Shown: piece after piece, positions 1 to 11,204 of the stretch
Layout: each line of letters starts with the position of its first letter
How positions within the stretch are numbered: position 1 is the first letter of the stretch
Assembly: GCF_050948215.1 (NCBI RefSeq)
Contig: NW_027488635.1
Location: forward strand, 62,001-126,000
Reading direction: 5' to 3'
DNA from: Halictus rubicundus
Taxonomy: Eukaryota > Arthropoda > Insecta > Hymenoptera > Halictidae
Length of the DNA stretch: 64,000 bases
The notes under the pieces: generated by a model
Seen by the model: only the letters and a program-made list of their open reading frames with translations
Told to the model about the DNA's origin: nothing
The model's database searches: none
Translations under genes and position numbers: made by a program

Positions 1-602
1 CGAGGGTCCCATGCCGGGGACAACATACAATGTATATTAACTGAAGATACAATGTATGCATATACAGGTCAATAGCCGGTTCAATCGATCCTACCTTTTA
101 AAGAAATAATAGATTGATTTTGTTCTACATTTATGAAATAAATTCCAACACCCTCCCTTCGTCATTTTTGGGAGGAGTTTCAAAGTGGCCTAGGGGCTGT
201 GATTGGCGGAGTTGAATTTGAAGGATGACCGTAGCAGATAATAAACCAAGGGAGCGCTTCGGATCTGGCCAGACATTGAAGTTAAAAACGCGATGAATAG
301 GATAGCGCGGGCTGGAAAACAGATGGCCCGGGAACGAAATCTGTAGTTGAAAATCGGGCGCTAAATAGTTATTTCCCATGGCTTCGAGGATTTATTATAG
401 CTATGTCATAAACGGCAATTTATGTGAATTTACAAGGGTTGTAAAGGACCCGTCTCGGTAGTGGCGTTAAACCGTTTTTTCGCTAGGCACGTGGCGGACA
501 GACGGCTCGCCTAGGCCATTGTTAAGGAAGGTGAGGGCGCAGGTAGCTCAAGGACGGTCCGAAAACCGTTGAGCGATTGGGTGGTCGTTACGCGTCGCAA
601 CA
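1..602. repeat. Probable 3' part of an LTR cut by the window edge
   Basis: No coding potential is visible. The stretch ends in GCAACA at 602 and is followed by GTAC (603-606), after which dispersed repeat family A resumes partway through. Other family A copies read straight through this point (for example near 25576). The sequence before 603 is therefore an insertion whose left end lies outside the window. An AATAAA at about 137 would fit a polyadenylation signal. Calling it an LTR is inference from the CA terminus and the probable GTAC target duplication. Confidence 0.4.
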
Positions 603-1113
603 GTACGCTAACAATTGCTATTGAGTCGCAAGCCAGACCATACAAGCGAATGCATCCACAACTTCCAGAGACCTGCCTCCAAAACTAATTAAAGGAAGGC
701 TAGACATACAGTGTGTACTAAACTCCTCAAAAGAGGCGCATTCCAGTCGCTCGTGTTATAAACCTCATTCGATACTTCATCGAAAGGGTGATCTTACATA
801 TTTCTGTAACAGTTCCAAGTGCATACACTTTGTTCATGATACACTCTTTGTAATAATTAAATTCAATTAAATATTAAGTAAATCTTTCACGCTGCTAACG
901 GCCCTCGCAGAGTTGGGCATTATTTGGGATAAAAAATTATTTAAATAAAAATTCGAATAAAAGATACTTTATCTTTATTTGTTATTTGAAGGTTCGAATA
1001 AAAAAAGCATCTTTATTGGACGAGTGTCGAATAAATTATTTTATTAGATGAGAATTTATCCGACGAATAAAAATACTTTTTTATATTCGAAGCTTCAAAT
1101 TAAATTTTCATTT

Positions 1114-1906
1114 TGTTTGGCGTCGACCGAAGGTCGGAGTCGCCGGGGGGCCGGGACCACTCAGAAATACGCGCGAGGAGGCAAGGAGAGACGGGAGAAT
1201 CAAACCTTTCCTTTTTCGGAAAAAATTGCACTTTATTCGGTGGGTTCTGGTCGTACGACACACGAGGTGCGAGGCACTCGCGAGCGCGAGAGAGAACGCG
1301 CCAACGAGAGTCGCGAGCCGGCGAACGGACGGAGATCTTGCGCGTGCAAACTTCTGCCGTCGGATCGCGAAGAGGAAATCTTGAGCGGCACGAAACGCGT
1401 GCCGCCGCGAGACGGAAATCTTCTACGCGGACGCCGGAAATCTTGACGCGAAGCAGAGTGCACGTAACGCGGCGCGGGAGATTGCGAGAATATTGCTACC
1501 GAATAATGCGAAATCGCGAGAGTCTCAGAGCGCGAGAGATGAGAATCTCTACTTAGCGAGACGAGAGCGGACAGACGAGAAAACGTGTTAGAGTGATACC
1601 TTGATTGATGAGCGTTCAGAACGTTAAGAGAGCGAGAAGGCATACGCAGGTGCCTTAAATAACAAAGACCGTCGAATGTGGAGCACCGTGATTGGAGTTC
1701 GCACATCGGACGATCCTTGTTTGTCTCAATTTGAAGGATTCAAGCTGTGAAATTCGGCCAATGAGAATTGAAACGGTTGCTACGCGGTGTCGAGCAACGG
1801 CGACACGCGCTCTTGCCGCGTGTTGACATACGCGACAAAAACCGTATGAAATAGCGGTCGCCAGTTAGACAATAGGCACCGAATTCCACAGCTTGAATCC
1901 TGAACA
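1114..1906 (-). repeat. Solo LTR, family L1 (copy 1)
   Basis: This is a 793-bp TG...CA element flanked by the exact 5-bp duplication CATTT (1109-1113 and 1907-1911). The paralogous locus near 26100 carries the empty site. It is nearly identical to 5055-5849 (opposite strand) and 11680-12465 (same strand). On its sense strand (minus here) a TTATTTAAGG TATA-like element lies upstream of an AATAAAG polyadenylation signal, in the order expected of U3-R-U5. There is no internal region, so it is a solo LTR left by LTR-LTR recombination. A 5-bp duplication fits Copia or BEL better than typical Gypsy, but the family is not resolved. Confidence 0.85.
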
Positions 1907-2582
1907 CATTTTTTATCTGTACTGTTATTCGGAGGCTACGACTAATTCTTCCGAATTTCGAATAATTTTCGTCAGCTCGAATAAGCGGCTTCGAGCCCCG
2001 TCGGCCCAGCCCCAGGAGCTCGTGCCACCTCGTTCGACCAGCGGTGCAATAAACGGCAGCCGCGCGATCCGAGACGAGAACAGGTATATCGGTGTGAAAC
2101 TACTACCAATCAAATTACAAAACTTCTTTATTTTTCATTATTTTTTTATAGCACTTCCATCAACCTATTTGTGGAGTTTTTCTGATTAAAATGACACTAA
2201 ACACGATATAATTTGATCTGTATTGCTATTCAAACGCTTCGAATAATTTTCTTCGAATAATCTGTGCCAGCTGTTAAAATCTTTGTACAATTTGATTGTG
2301 TGGAGTTATACGTGTAGACAAAAGTATTTACTTTGATTGTAATTTCACTTACTTTAAAAAGTAACTTATCTTATTTAAATTGAAATGTAGGGAATTTAAT
2401 ATTATATTTTTCTAGAATTGTCTAGACATCATGATTGCCCATGCTCAGACATCATGTCTGGATCTGTGTTACGAACGAGTGGGACACTGTCATTTTTTAG
2501 TTATTTATTGCCATGCTTGGCCCTAAGAATTCGTTACGGGCTTGGGTACGGGTCTAGAAGTGGGAAAACAGACCAGCCGTAC

Positions 2583-2921
2583 TGTTATGCCGTGAAGAAA
2601 GAAGGATGGGATTCTCTCGAGAAATAGTCCTTGTCTTCTTGATAACCTGAAGTTTTTATTGAGTAGGCCACACACACGCCAACAGATTGCTTACAAGAAA
2701 CTCGCGCTTATAGAAATTATGCGTCCGTGCAATAGAAGTGTTAACTCGGAAGTGGAGGTCCTTTGATGAGAAGGCTCCTTATATGGCCCTTTTCCAAAGA
2801 CGTTTGGAACCCTAATGTGTGTCACCGGACACGTAACTCCGCCGTTCCTAGTCCAGTCAAATAGGTGAATCAGCCTGGCAAAAAGGGCGAAGATAAGGTT
2901 GGAGGATGATGCGACATAACA
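2583..2921. repeat. Solo LTR, 339 bp, TSD GTAC
   Basis: The element begins TGTTATGCCG and ends GACATAACA, with GTAC at both 2579-2582 and 2922-2925. The copy of the host repeat at 44.4-44.75 kb (reverse strand) lacks it and reads from CCGTAC directly into the downstream sequence. A CAATAAAAAC on the minus strand suggests minus orientation, but this is not certain. Confidence 0.8.
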
Positions 2922-3386
2922 GTACTTCACTCAATGACAATTGACACATCGCAGGCAGACACTCAGGAGAAAGGCGATACAAGTTTCGGGGAAAGATCCT
3001 TGAACAAGGGATCTTTGTGCAGTATCCTGCGAGGCTTACGTGAGAAAATGAATTCTAGGAGTCAGTAGGCGTTGCACAATTTACGTGAGGTTAATGATAG
3101 TTCAGTAAGTTAAATAACAAGATATTAAGCAAGCCATATAGCAGTTAATAATAACATCACCCTCCAAAAAATTATGATAATTTACCATATTTATATACCT
3201 TCTATGTGTATGTAACTCCGTAAGGAGTTAATGATATTATCGATTTATATGTAAGTTCATTCGAAACAAATTCGTCAGAATGCCGGAAATATTGTCTTTT
3301 AAGTTTTTCACGTGAAACGTGCATTATTTCAAATATTAATACAAATAAAGATTACGCACATACTTGCCGAATATACCTAATGTAGT

Positions 3387-3835
3387 TGTTTAGGATTCAA
3401 CGATTCCCGCGAATTATGATGTTGTGAATATCGTTATGCGATACGACCTCGCGGGAGCGCTACACAACACAGCGACGAAAAGTGCGAGTCGACCGCTAAA
3501 CTAGATCGATTTCGTCTATTGTCATCGCGAGACGACACTTTCATCACTTGTATCACGAGACATTCTACGAACCACACGCGCTTATCGCTTACAGTCGCCT
3601 ATCCGTGCCAATCACGGTGTGTCTTCCGCGCCCCTCTGGTTTCGACGTTATTAATATATATATTATCGTTTCCGGAGTGTGCCGTGATTTTCAATACTTT
3701 TTTTGTTAAATAAAGTCAATTCTTTTCGGTTGTGCGTCCAAACCATAAGTGTCGTTTTCTTTGGTTTTCGTCGAGTCACTGTATATCTTCGTCAAGATAA
3801 TTCCGGCTATCCTCCTGACAATCCTTGTCGCAACA
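3387..3835 (+). repeat. Solo LTR of the BEL/Pao element found at 57.5 kb
   Basis: This 449-bp sequence is almost identical to the 5' LTR of the BEL element at 57485-57935. It begins TGTTTAGG and ends CGCAACA, with the 5-bp target duplication GTAGT at 3382-3386 and 3836-3840. It contains TTAAATAAAG as a likely polyadenylation signal. No internal BEL sequence lies beside it, so it is a recombination remnant of a second insertion of the same family. Confidence 0.9.
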
Positions 3836-3897
3836 GTAGTTATTAAAAAAATTAAATATATTAAAAATCACGTTATAAGTTACAAATGAAATACTAT

Positions 3898-4463
3898 TGT
3901 GGCGGCCACGGCACGGTCCTACGCCGCCGCCATTCAGAAAACTCCTCTACTATTGTTCTCCGTTCTGCGCAGGTCTGGTCAGGCTGGTTCACATCTGGCA
4001 ACCAGACCCACGCAGGCCTAATCCTCTCGTTCGACTTTTCCAAGTCTCGCTTAGGCCTGGTTCAAGGTCTACGGCCAGGCCCCGGCGAACCTTTCCTTTT
4101 TATGGCATCCTTTCCTGATTCCCTTTTTCCGCTTTTTCCGTTTTATGACATCCTTCCGCGATTGCTTCCTCCCGGGTTTGGCCGTACCATCTTTCTCTTA
4201 CTTTCCTTTCTTCTTACTTTCTTCTTACTTTCCTCTCCATACTTCCCACTTCTCACCTTCCTCTCCTTACTTCCCACTCCGTACTTTCCTCTCCTCCATT
4301 CCTTACCTCCTCCAGAGGGTTTTCCAAAAACGTGGCCAGGACACTTGGTCGCTAACTGTGGTAGAGACAACTTTGGGTCTCCCGTCGTACACCGAGGATC
4401 AAAAATAAAGTTGTGTCGAGGAACGTTATTGTCGCGCCTACTTATTCGACCTATACCTCCACA
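3898..4463 (+). repeat. Solo LTR, 566 bp, TSD CTAT
   Basis: The sequence begins TGTGGCGGCC and ends TACCTCCACA, flanked by CTAT at 3894-3897 and 4464-4467. AATAAAG near 4404 marks the probable polyadenylation signal about 60 bp before the 3' end, giving plus orientation. Pyrimidine-rich tracts (TTTCCTT and similar) fill 4080-4320. The long open frames across it are not conserved domains. Confidence 0.8.
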
Positions 4464-4659
4464 CTATTATCACCATTATCTATTTCAAAAAGAACGCAAG
4501 GTTGAATCTTGGATATTGCAATAACTCGCTCGCCCGAACTTGTCCGATTCTTTTCGCACGCGCTCGATGAAGTCGGGTCATGGGTTGTCCGAAAGGCTCG
4601 GACCGCTCGACGTGTCCCGATTCGAGTGCCCGATTCACGAGCCGGCCCACACATCCCTA

Positions 4660-5054
4660 CTGTGTCACATCTGGAGTTTTATAGCACGCTAACAATCGAC
4701 ATTGAGTTGCAAATCAGACCGTACAAGCAAACGCATTCGCAACTTCTAGAGGCCTGATTCCAAGGCTAAAAGGAGAGGCCACGACCTTCGGGTTACCGAT
4801 TCTGTTGAAACATTGCACATTTATAGATCTCGTTCTCCTGTTCACGAATATATACCACTATAGGGGCAGATACTCAATAGTTTTCCAGATATTGACGATT
4901 AAAGTTCCATTATTTGTTATATAATGCCGTATTTTTTCCAGACTACAAGAATCGGTGTGGCGCGACGGTAGCGTGCCAAGTTTTCAGCCGAACGACCAGG
5001 GTTCAAATCTTGCCGACTAATGCATTTTTAAAATTATGTTTTATCATTGACTAT
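4660..5054 (+). repeat. Fragments of repeat families A and B
   Basis: Positions 4660-4760 match family A (compare 12600-12710 and 25560-25650). From 4777 the sequence matches 46500-46790 (family B), which includes a tRNA-like module. The flank 5850-5880 continues the same repeat after the LTR insertion. No coding content is seen. Confidence 0.6.
4953..5026 (+). repeat. tRNA-derived SINE-like module
   Basis: A-box-like TGGCGCGACGGTAGCG (4958-4973) is followed by a B-box-like GGTTCAAATC (5000-5009), spaced as in RNA polymerase III internal promoters. Related copies occur at 46677-46752 and, as a 3' fragment, at about 15085-15115. The sequence does not fold convincingly as a functional tRNA and lacks a clear acceptor stem. 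I read it as a SINE head or tRNA pseudogene. Confidence 0.5.
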
Positions 5055-5849
5055 TGTTCAGGATTCAAGCTGTGGAATTCGGTGCCTATTGTCTAACTGG
5101 CGACCGCTATTTCATACGGTTTTTGTCGCGTATGTCAACACGCGGCAAGAGCGCGTGTCGCCGTTGCTCGACACCGCGTAGCAACCGTTTCAATTCTCAT
5201 TGGCCGAATTTCACAGCTTGAATCCTTCAAATTGAGACAAACAAGGATTGTCCGATGTGCGAACTCCAATCACGGTGCTCCACATTCGACGGTCTTTGTT
5301 ATTTAAGGCACCTGCGTATGCCTTCTCGCTCTCTTAACGTTCTGAACGCTCATCAATCAAGGTATCACTCTAACACGTTTTCTCGTCTGTCCGCTCTCGT
5401 CTCGCTAAGTAGAGATTCTCATCTCTCGCGCTCTGAGACTCTCGCGATTTCGCATTATTCGGTAGCAATATTCTCGCAATCTCCCGCGCCGCGTTACGTG
5501 CACTCTGCTTCGCGTCAAGATTGCCGGCGTCCGCGTAGAAGATTTCCGTCTCGCGGCGGCACGCGTTTCGTGCCGCTCAAGATTTCCTCTTCGCGATCCG
5601 ACGGCAGAAGTTTGCACGCGCAAGATCTCCGTCCGTTCGCCGGCTCGCGACTCTCGTTGGCGCGTTCTCTCTCGCGCTCGCGAGTGCCTCGCACCTCGTG
5701 CGTCGTACGACCAGAACCCACCGAATAAAGTGCAATTTTTTCCGAAAAAGGAAAGGTTTGATTCTCCCGTCTCTCCTTGCCCCCTCGCGCGCTCATTTCT
5801 GAGTGGTCCCGGCCCCCCGGCGACTCCGACCTTCGGTCGACGCCAAACA
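5055..5849 (+). repeat. Solo LTR, family L1 (copy 2, inverted relative to copies 1 and 3)
   Basis: This 795-bp element runs from TGTTCAGG to CCAAACA with the exact duplication ACTAT at 5050-5054 and 5850-5854. Related family B repeats (46780-46800 and 15140-15160) show the sequence without the insertion. In this orientation TTATTTAAGG near 5298 and CCGAATAAAGTG near 5720 follow the order promoter then polyadenylation signal. Together with copy 1 it forms an inverted pair flanking about 3.1 kb. Confidence 0.85.
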
Positions 5850-6281
5850 ACTATTTATATTATTAATTTCAATCGATTAAATTTCACGTATAAAATTGCA
5901 TTTTGAATTATAAATAACATGTATTTATTTACTAACAACAGGATTATTTACTATTATTATATATTATTATATATATATCAAATATATATATTAAATTTTA
6001 AGAAATCTTTATAAATATCCTGTGTTAATTTTCCGGATTTCGAACAAGTTACTGTTACGTTTGTGTGATGTGACATAAGTTCATCTACCTTTACTTCATC
6101 CATCCATGAATTGGATCCATGATCCATGTTGATTATGTAATTTAAATGGAATTGCTAGGTGATATATTTTACTACTTTCCGATCATTTTCGGCGACCTGC
6201 TATGTTTTATCAAAATGAAATCGGTACTTATCATTATATTGAAATATAAATAAAATTGATTTAATCGATTTAAATTGATAA
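5850..6281. other. AT-rich spacer with an inverted family B fragment
   Basis: No gene is seen. Positions 6155-6240 are the reverse complement of about 46810-46890 (family B), so this stretch joins pieces of that repeat in opposite orientations. The rest is AT-rich, including runs of TATATA at about 5960-5990. Confidence 0.5.
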
Positions 6282-6880
6282 TGTTACGTATGGAGACGTT
6301 CTCCACGTTCATTTCGATTAGAATTTCTAATCTCTTTTCTGAGAACGAAAAGCGTCCCAACAGGCCCCTTTTATTAACGAAAGACACTGTATGCCTTCTT
6401 TATATCAAAATTTCTAGACACTCCCTTCTGGCACCCGTTAATCAATATTCTGATAGGAAATAGCCCGGATAACCTTCATTAATAACCCCTTTCAACGAAA
6501 ATCTAACTGAGGCCTGCTTTTCATTAGAAGTGACAAAAAATGTGACTGTGACCCTACGCGACATTAAATCTTAAACAGAGTACCTTTCATTTTCAAGGTA
6601 TATAAACCCGTTCATTTTCATCCTCTTTGGTTCAGTCGAGATTCAGACGCGGTTCAGTACTCGTGCAGTCACGTCGCGTCAATTCGAGTGAGATCGGGTT
6701 AAAGTCCCTTTCGAATCAATTCGTAACCTTATAGATTCCGTTAGTACGGTATATTTTCTATTTGGCATTCAACAATCGCTCTCCAACCCCGCATTGCCAG
6801 TGCGTCAACACCGTGCATCATAGGTAACAATTTCTCCAATTGTACACTTATTACATTCACTCGCGACACAAACAACTACA
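6282..6880 (+). repeat. LTR, family L2 (copy 1)
   Basis: The sequence from TGTTACGT to AACTACA matches the reverse complement of 17907-18562, and both boundaries are shared by the two copies. TATATAAACC near 6600 is followed about 30 bp later by TTCAGTCGAG, which resembles the arthropod initiator TCAGT. This supports plus orientation and a core promoter. I find no matching target duplication, so the flanks may have been rearranged. Confidence 0.6.
6594..6640 (+). promoter_or_regulatory. Putative LTR core promoter (TATA and initiator)
   Basis: GGTATATAAACCC lies about 30 bp upstream of GGTTCAGTCGAG inside LTR L2. TATA plus a TCAGT-type initiator is a standard insect core-promoter arrangement. 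No transcription evidence is available here. Confidence 0.45.
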
Positions 6881-7639
6881 CTGCAGGCCCGACTACTTTA
6901 TGAAGAAAGGTACCCCGAGCGAAACACTCCTTCTAGACATACTTTCACTAATACTGTTTTATGTCCGCGATTGATCCTTGGGTGATCTTTCGGACCTGTG
7001 ATGTTTTTGCACTGCGAGGTGCCCGCTAATCAACTAGTTCTAGTTCGAAGGACCACCTTCCTTGATCGGAAGGAAATGAACTAAGGGTGCAAGTATAGGT
7101 TTAAAACAAACTATATTTCGACTATGATGCGAGAAAGCTGCTGGAAGGAGCCAAATCCCGTCGAGGCTACAAGCTAGATATCTAAGGAACTATATTGAGC
7201 TAGTTGGACTTCCAGAGCGATCTGACTGGGAGAACACGAGTTACAAAAAATCTAAGCTCGGTTCTCCCCACTACGCTAAAGTCTCAACCCTACTTCGGGG
7301 GTTTGGTGGGAGGATCTAGGGGCTGAGTGCTTGAGACAGGCCCAGGGCTCGCCAAGGCCACACATCCTTGGCGACCGAACCCTGGGTTTTTCCAGACATC
7401 TGCAAATCATTCGAGCTGTAGTCTCAAGCACCCGGACGCGTTGATTCTAAGGGCGAACGAATTTAAGTGTTTTATGGCAGGGAACTGCATCGAAGAGACC
7501 CAGGCACGGACGGCAACACCATTGAACCATGTGGCCATGACAGGCCCATCGCCGTAGCCAAACTACCAAAGTCACGTACTGGGCCTGCTGCAGAGCATCA
7601 AGACCCCTGCCATAAAACATCGCCCAACGCGAGCCCCTA
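6881..7639. other. No gene; short inverted pairs
   Basis: I see no coding region. Two short inverted pairs occur: GTGCTTGAGAC near 7328 with GTCTCAAGCAC near 7424, and TGTTTTATGGCAGGG near 7468 with its complement near 7604. They suggest a foldback remnant just before the mariner sequence begins. Confidence 0.4.
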
Positions 7640-7653
7640 CAAATACGTACAGG

Positions 7654-9059
7654 TTGTTTCGAAGTACTGGAAGTGTACATGCAAGACAGTACAAACGGAA
7701 GAATCCCACGACTAATGAAGACAATGAAATTAATATTTTAGCAGCTATAGCTGTCAATCCTCACGTGAGTACGAGAAAAATTGCCCGGGAAGCAGGCATA
7801 AGTCAAAGTAGCGTAATACGAATTCTGGCCCGACATAAATTTCATCCGTTCCACATATCGCTCCATCAAGAATTGCACGGGAATGGTTTTCAAAATAGAA
7901 TTAACTTTTGTCAATGGGGATTGCTTCAAAATCATTCATTTTTTTCTAATGTCTTGTTTACGGACGAAGCAACATTTACTAATCATGGCTCAATTAATCT
8001 ACGGAACGCCCATTATTGGTCTGTGGATAATCCGCACTGGCTGGGAGAAATTGATCATCAAAGACAATGGAGCTGTAAGGAATTCGAAGGACCGCGACCC
8101 ATGCGGGCCGCAACCATAGGCCGGCCAAGGGCGCAGTTTATGATTACGGTGCGGACGTGACTTCAGGCTATTTTTGAGATTTAGCGGAACTTTATGTTTT
8201 ATGATGATTTATTAGAGACTTCGTATTTTAGCTAAAGGTCTCAATAGCCGTTGACGTACCGTAAGACATCTGCGGACCAAATGCGTAATGTTAAGGGCCC
8301 TAGGTAGGCGACGAGGATTCGGGGCGAGGGTACCCTAATAAACTGGTCGGTTTCCCTCACCCTGTCGCCTCTCGGAGGGCGTACTTTAGAATTAAGACGC
8401 CCGTGATTGGCTTCTGGGATGTAACCGCCTACACGGCAAAAACCGTTAAAAGTGTAGAGCGGAGAAGAAGCCAACGTTGTCGTAGCGCGCACGAGGGTAA
8501 CCTCTAGTCCTTGTCTTTTTCTGAATAAACGTGTTTATGAAATCGCATTCTAAGATCCTCGACATCCTTACAGAGCGTAAACGTGTGGTATGGTATTTTG
8601 AACGACAAAGTAATTGGACCATATTTCGTTAACGGAATGATGACGGGACAGAAATACGCTCAATTTTTGCAAGAAGATCTGCTAATTTTGTTAGAAGATG
8701 TCCCTTTACAAAATCGCTACGATATGTGGTACCAACATGACGGTTGTCCTGCTCATTATGCACGAGTAGCAAGAGAAACGTTGGATTCTCGATATCCAAA
8801 CCGATGGATTGGACGAGGCGGAACAGTTTCATGGCCAGCACGTTCGCCTGATTTAAATCCACTGGATTTCTTTTTATGGGGTCTGCTAAAAGAGACCGTG
8901 TACACGGATGCTCCAACAACAGTTGAAGATATGCGTCAGCGTATCATCACAGCATGTACGAATATCACGTCGGATACACTTATCAGAGTTCAACATTCCT
9001 TCAGAGCTCGTTTACAACAATGTATCGACGCAGACAGCCATCATTTCGAACATTTATAA
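7654..9059 (+). pseudogene. Mariner-like transposase, DD41D type, interrupted and 5' truncated
   Basis: The product would be a cut-and-paste transposase of the IS630-Tc1-mariner superfamily. A helix-turn-helix region (STRKIAREAGISQSSVIRIL) is followed by the first catalytic Asp in LFTDEATF. After a 499-bp LTR insertion the frame resumes with the second Asp in QHDGCPAHY and the third in SPDLNPLDFFLWG. Counting between the second and third gives 41 residues, so this is DD41D rather than the DD34D of classical mariners. The N-terminal part before about 7645 is missing and the LTR splits the catalytic domain, so the gene is dead. A relative lies at 48263-50152. Confidence 0.85.
8074..8572 (+). 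repeat. Solo LTR nested in the mariner transposase, TSD GAGC
   Basis: The element begins TGTAAGGAAT and ends CATCCTTACA, with GAGC at 8070-8073 and 8573-8576. Removing it together with one GAGC rejoins the transposase frame exactly. CTGAATAAACG near 8521 is a likely polyadenylation signal, favouring plus orientation. Length is 499 bp. Confidence 0.85.
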
Positions 9060-9370
9060 TATACAGGTATTCTGCTTCCATATTTTCGTTTTATACGTTT
9101 TTTCTGTACTTGACCTTGAATGACCTCGGACTAATTATAGTCACTGAATTCCTAATGAAAGGGACTATCATTGTAGGTGTTTAGAAAAGGGTGGTTCCAT
9201 TTAAAAAAGTCAAGGTGACCTTGATATCTCCAAAAAAATGATATAAAAACAAAATTTTTTTTGCATCGTGTCAGCCCCATTGTACCATTCAACTTTGTCC
9301 TTACCATATTGTACGTATCTTTAGAAACAACAAAGATATTTGAGGTGCTAACGTTTGGTAACTCACCCTG

Positions 9371-9616
9371 TATATACTATGGACAGAGAGGAATGAGAGT
9401 GCTCACGCCCGGTTTTCGGCGTCCCCGATAGAGTGCTGACATCTGCTCAGCCTTAGCATGGCACAGAACCGGGCCGTCTTTCCTGGAACAGAACCGGGCC
9501 GTCTTTTAGCAGGGCACAGAACCGGGCCGTCTTTTAGCATGGCACAGATCGCGGCCGTATTTTAGCATAAAACCGAACGCACATTATTTTTTAAACCAGG
9601 ATTACAACGTACAGCT
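9371..9616. repeat. Short tandem repeat in the left part of family A
   Basis: About four imperfect units of roughly 28-30 bp with the core CACAGAACCGGGCCGTCTTT run from about 9465 to 9565. Related units occur near 24445-24510 and 16440. The stretch leads into the site of the LTR at 9617. No coding content. Confidence 0.65.
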
Positions 9617-11200
9617 TGTAACGGTACACGCCTCGTTCGCGTGAGGCGCGAGTGAGACGTGCGGGCCCTCCTCGGATTGGCTCAGCGGCCAGGGTTCTTT
9701 GGGGAGGGGGATAAGGTGGTTAAATAAAGTACGCGGTTTTCAGGTAAAAGAAGAAACGTTATCCCCTTATTTGGCTATTGCCCCGGGTTCCCGGTGGGAC
9801 CGACGGTGGTCGGCTCGGTGCGATGGCCCTCTCTTCGGCCGGTCTATATTAACAGAGACGAACGTGGATCCTTAGTAACAACCCGAAAGCCACATAACGT
9901 GATACCAAGAATTAATGTAGATAACAAAAGGAATGATATAATGTGATAAACGATCTAACGCAATCTCGCGAACTTAACCTACGTGGGTTGGCTTACTTAC
10001 TACGGAGAATTTATCCTACTCACGGAGAGCACCGGAGCTCTTGATCGGAAATAACGAAAGAAATGATATAGTGTGATAAACGAGATAACGCAATCTCGCG
10101 AACTTAACCTACGTGGGTTGGCTTACTTACTACGGGGAACTTATCCTACTCGCGGAGAGCACCGGATCTCTTAATTGGAAGCGAGGCCGTTTCCCTGCGG
10201 CGGGGACGAGAACGGCCAAAAACAACCCGGCGGTGCGTCGTGTATCGCGGGTGCAACGAAGGACGCGTTGCGGTTACGGAGCCCAGAACGCGTGGCGGCT
10301 ACGGTGCGCGGAACGCGGGGTGAGCGCGGTTCGCCTTACAACGGAGCGGGAGAGCGCGCGGCGGCGATCGGTCCTCGCGGTTTCGGACCTTACTCCGAGT
10401 TCCCCGACGGTGGTCTTCGGGAATCTCCGCGGCTCAGCGGGTGTGAGTGAATTTTGACATGTTCCTTCCGTCTGCTGGACTCGCGGAGCGAGGATGGCTC
10501 TGTCCCCGGATCGGCGGGACGCCCCGTTCGCCGTCCCCGGTCAACCACGGCACGAGTTCGCGCGTACGGACGTATACCCAGTACGTACGGCCCGACGCCG
10601 GCGTGGTCGCCCTTCTTCGGTAGTATACCGGGAGACGAGTTCCGCACGCTGCTGCGGTCGATCGACGACTTGACTCCCAGGGCGCGGGGCGCGATCGCGG
10701 ACCGAAAGCCGGAACGACTGGATTCGGGAGTGGATCACGAGGAGGGGGGAGAACGGGCCGGAGTGTCGCAGCGACGGTATACTGACAAGTACTGCCGTCG
10801 GGCGACTGCCTTCCAGGGCTTGCTCGCGGTCTCGTTTTTCCTCGTACGGGACGTAGACCCGCGTACGTATACGACCGACCCCGGTGCCTCCTCGAGCTCG
10901 CTCGGGCGTAGACCGTAGCTTGCTCGTATCCGCACGGCTGCGAGAAGTCCTGGGCTCGGGTCTTATCCCGAGAGCTGCTCCAGGCCAACTCCGCTCTCGG
11001 TGGATTTCGTCGCGATCTTTACAGCCCGAGCGCGGACCTCGTGTGCTCGTTCGCGAATCTTCGGCACTCGTCGATTGGTCCGCGCTCGGGCCGGATTCGC
11101 GGATTGGCGCGCGGCTGGTTCTCGGCGCTGATTGGCGCGGGCCTGGTCCGTAAACGTGAGACGCAACGAGACCGTGAGACGCAGACTACGTCTCATTGCA
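9617..11200 (-). repeat. Long GC-rich solo LTR, family L3 (copy 1)
   Basis: A 1584-bp TG...CA element (TGTAACGGTA to TCTCATTGCA) is flanked by AGCT at 9613-9616 and 11201-11204. The empty site is preserved near 24544 in another copy of the surrounding repeat. It is related to 22453-23858 in inverted orientation, especially at both ends. The long frames on both strands reflect GC- and CpG-rich sequence with few stops and match no known domain. Confidence 0.8.
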
Positions 11201-11204
11201 AGCT

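Larger units (their letters stand above)
603..3095. repeat. Dispersed repeat family A, copy 1, interrupted by two solo LTRs
   Basis: The sequence at 603-1113, 1907-2582 and 2926-3095 is collinear with 25570-26780 on the same strand, and its last part with 44405-44760 on the opposite strand. It is AT-rich, has many TTCGAATAA-type motifs at about 930-1090 and no coding region of its own. Two LTR insertions split it (1114-1906 and 2583-2921), and the other copies show the unoccupied sites. It may derive from a DNA transposon (see the BED-finger-like relic at about 25260-25360), but the family is not identified. Confidence 0.65.
7640..9370 (+). mobile_element. Truncated DD41D mariner-like transposon carrying a nested solo LTR
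   Basis: The right end is intact: ACTCACCCTG ends at 9370 and is followed by TA. The same 3' end is found again at 15949-16253. A matching left inverted repeat (expected to start CAGGGTGAGT) is absent, so the 5' end is lost. The element was later hit by an LTR at 8074-8572. Confidence 0.8.

Noticed and set aside
131..379. 82-codon minus-strand frame
   Set aside because: No domain, and it lies in the probable LTR at the window edge.
3886..4524. 212-codon frame
   Set aside because: It crosses both borders of a solo LTR with target duplication, so it cannot be a conserved gene.
4953..5026. Functional tRNA gene
   Set aside because: Boxes A and B are present but no convincing cloverleaf or acceptor stem forms, and copies sit within repeats.
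10434..10988. 184-codon minus-strand frame
   Set aside because: Inside the related GC-rich L3 LTR, Arg/Ser-rich, and overlapped by other open frames.
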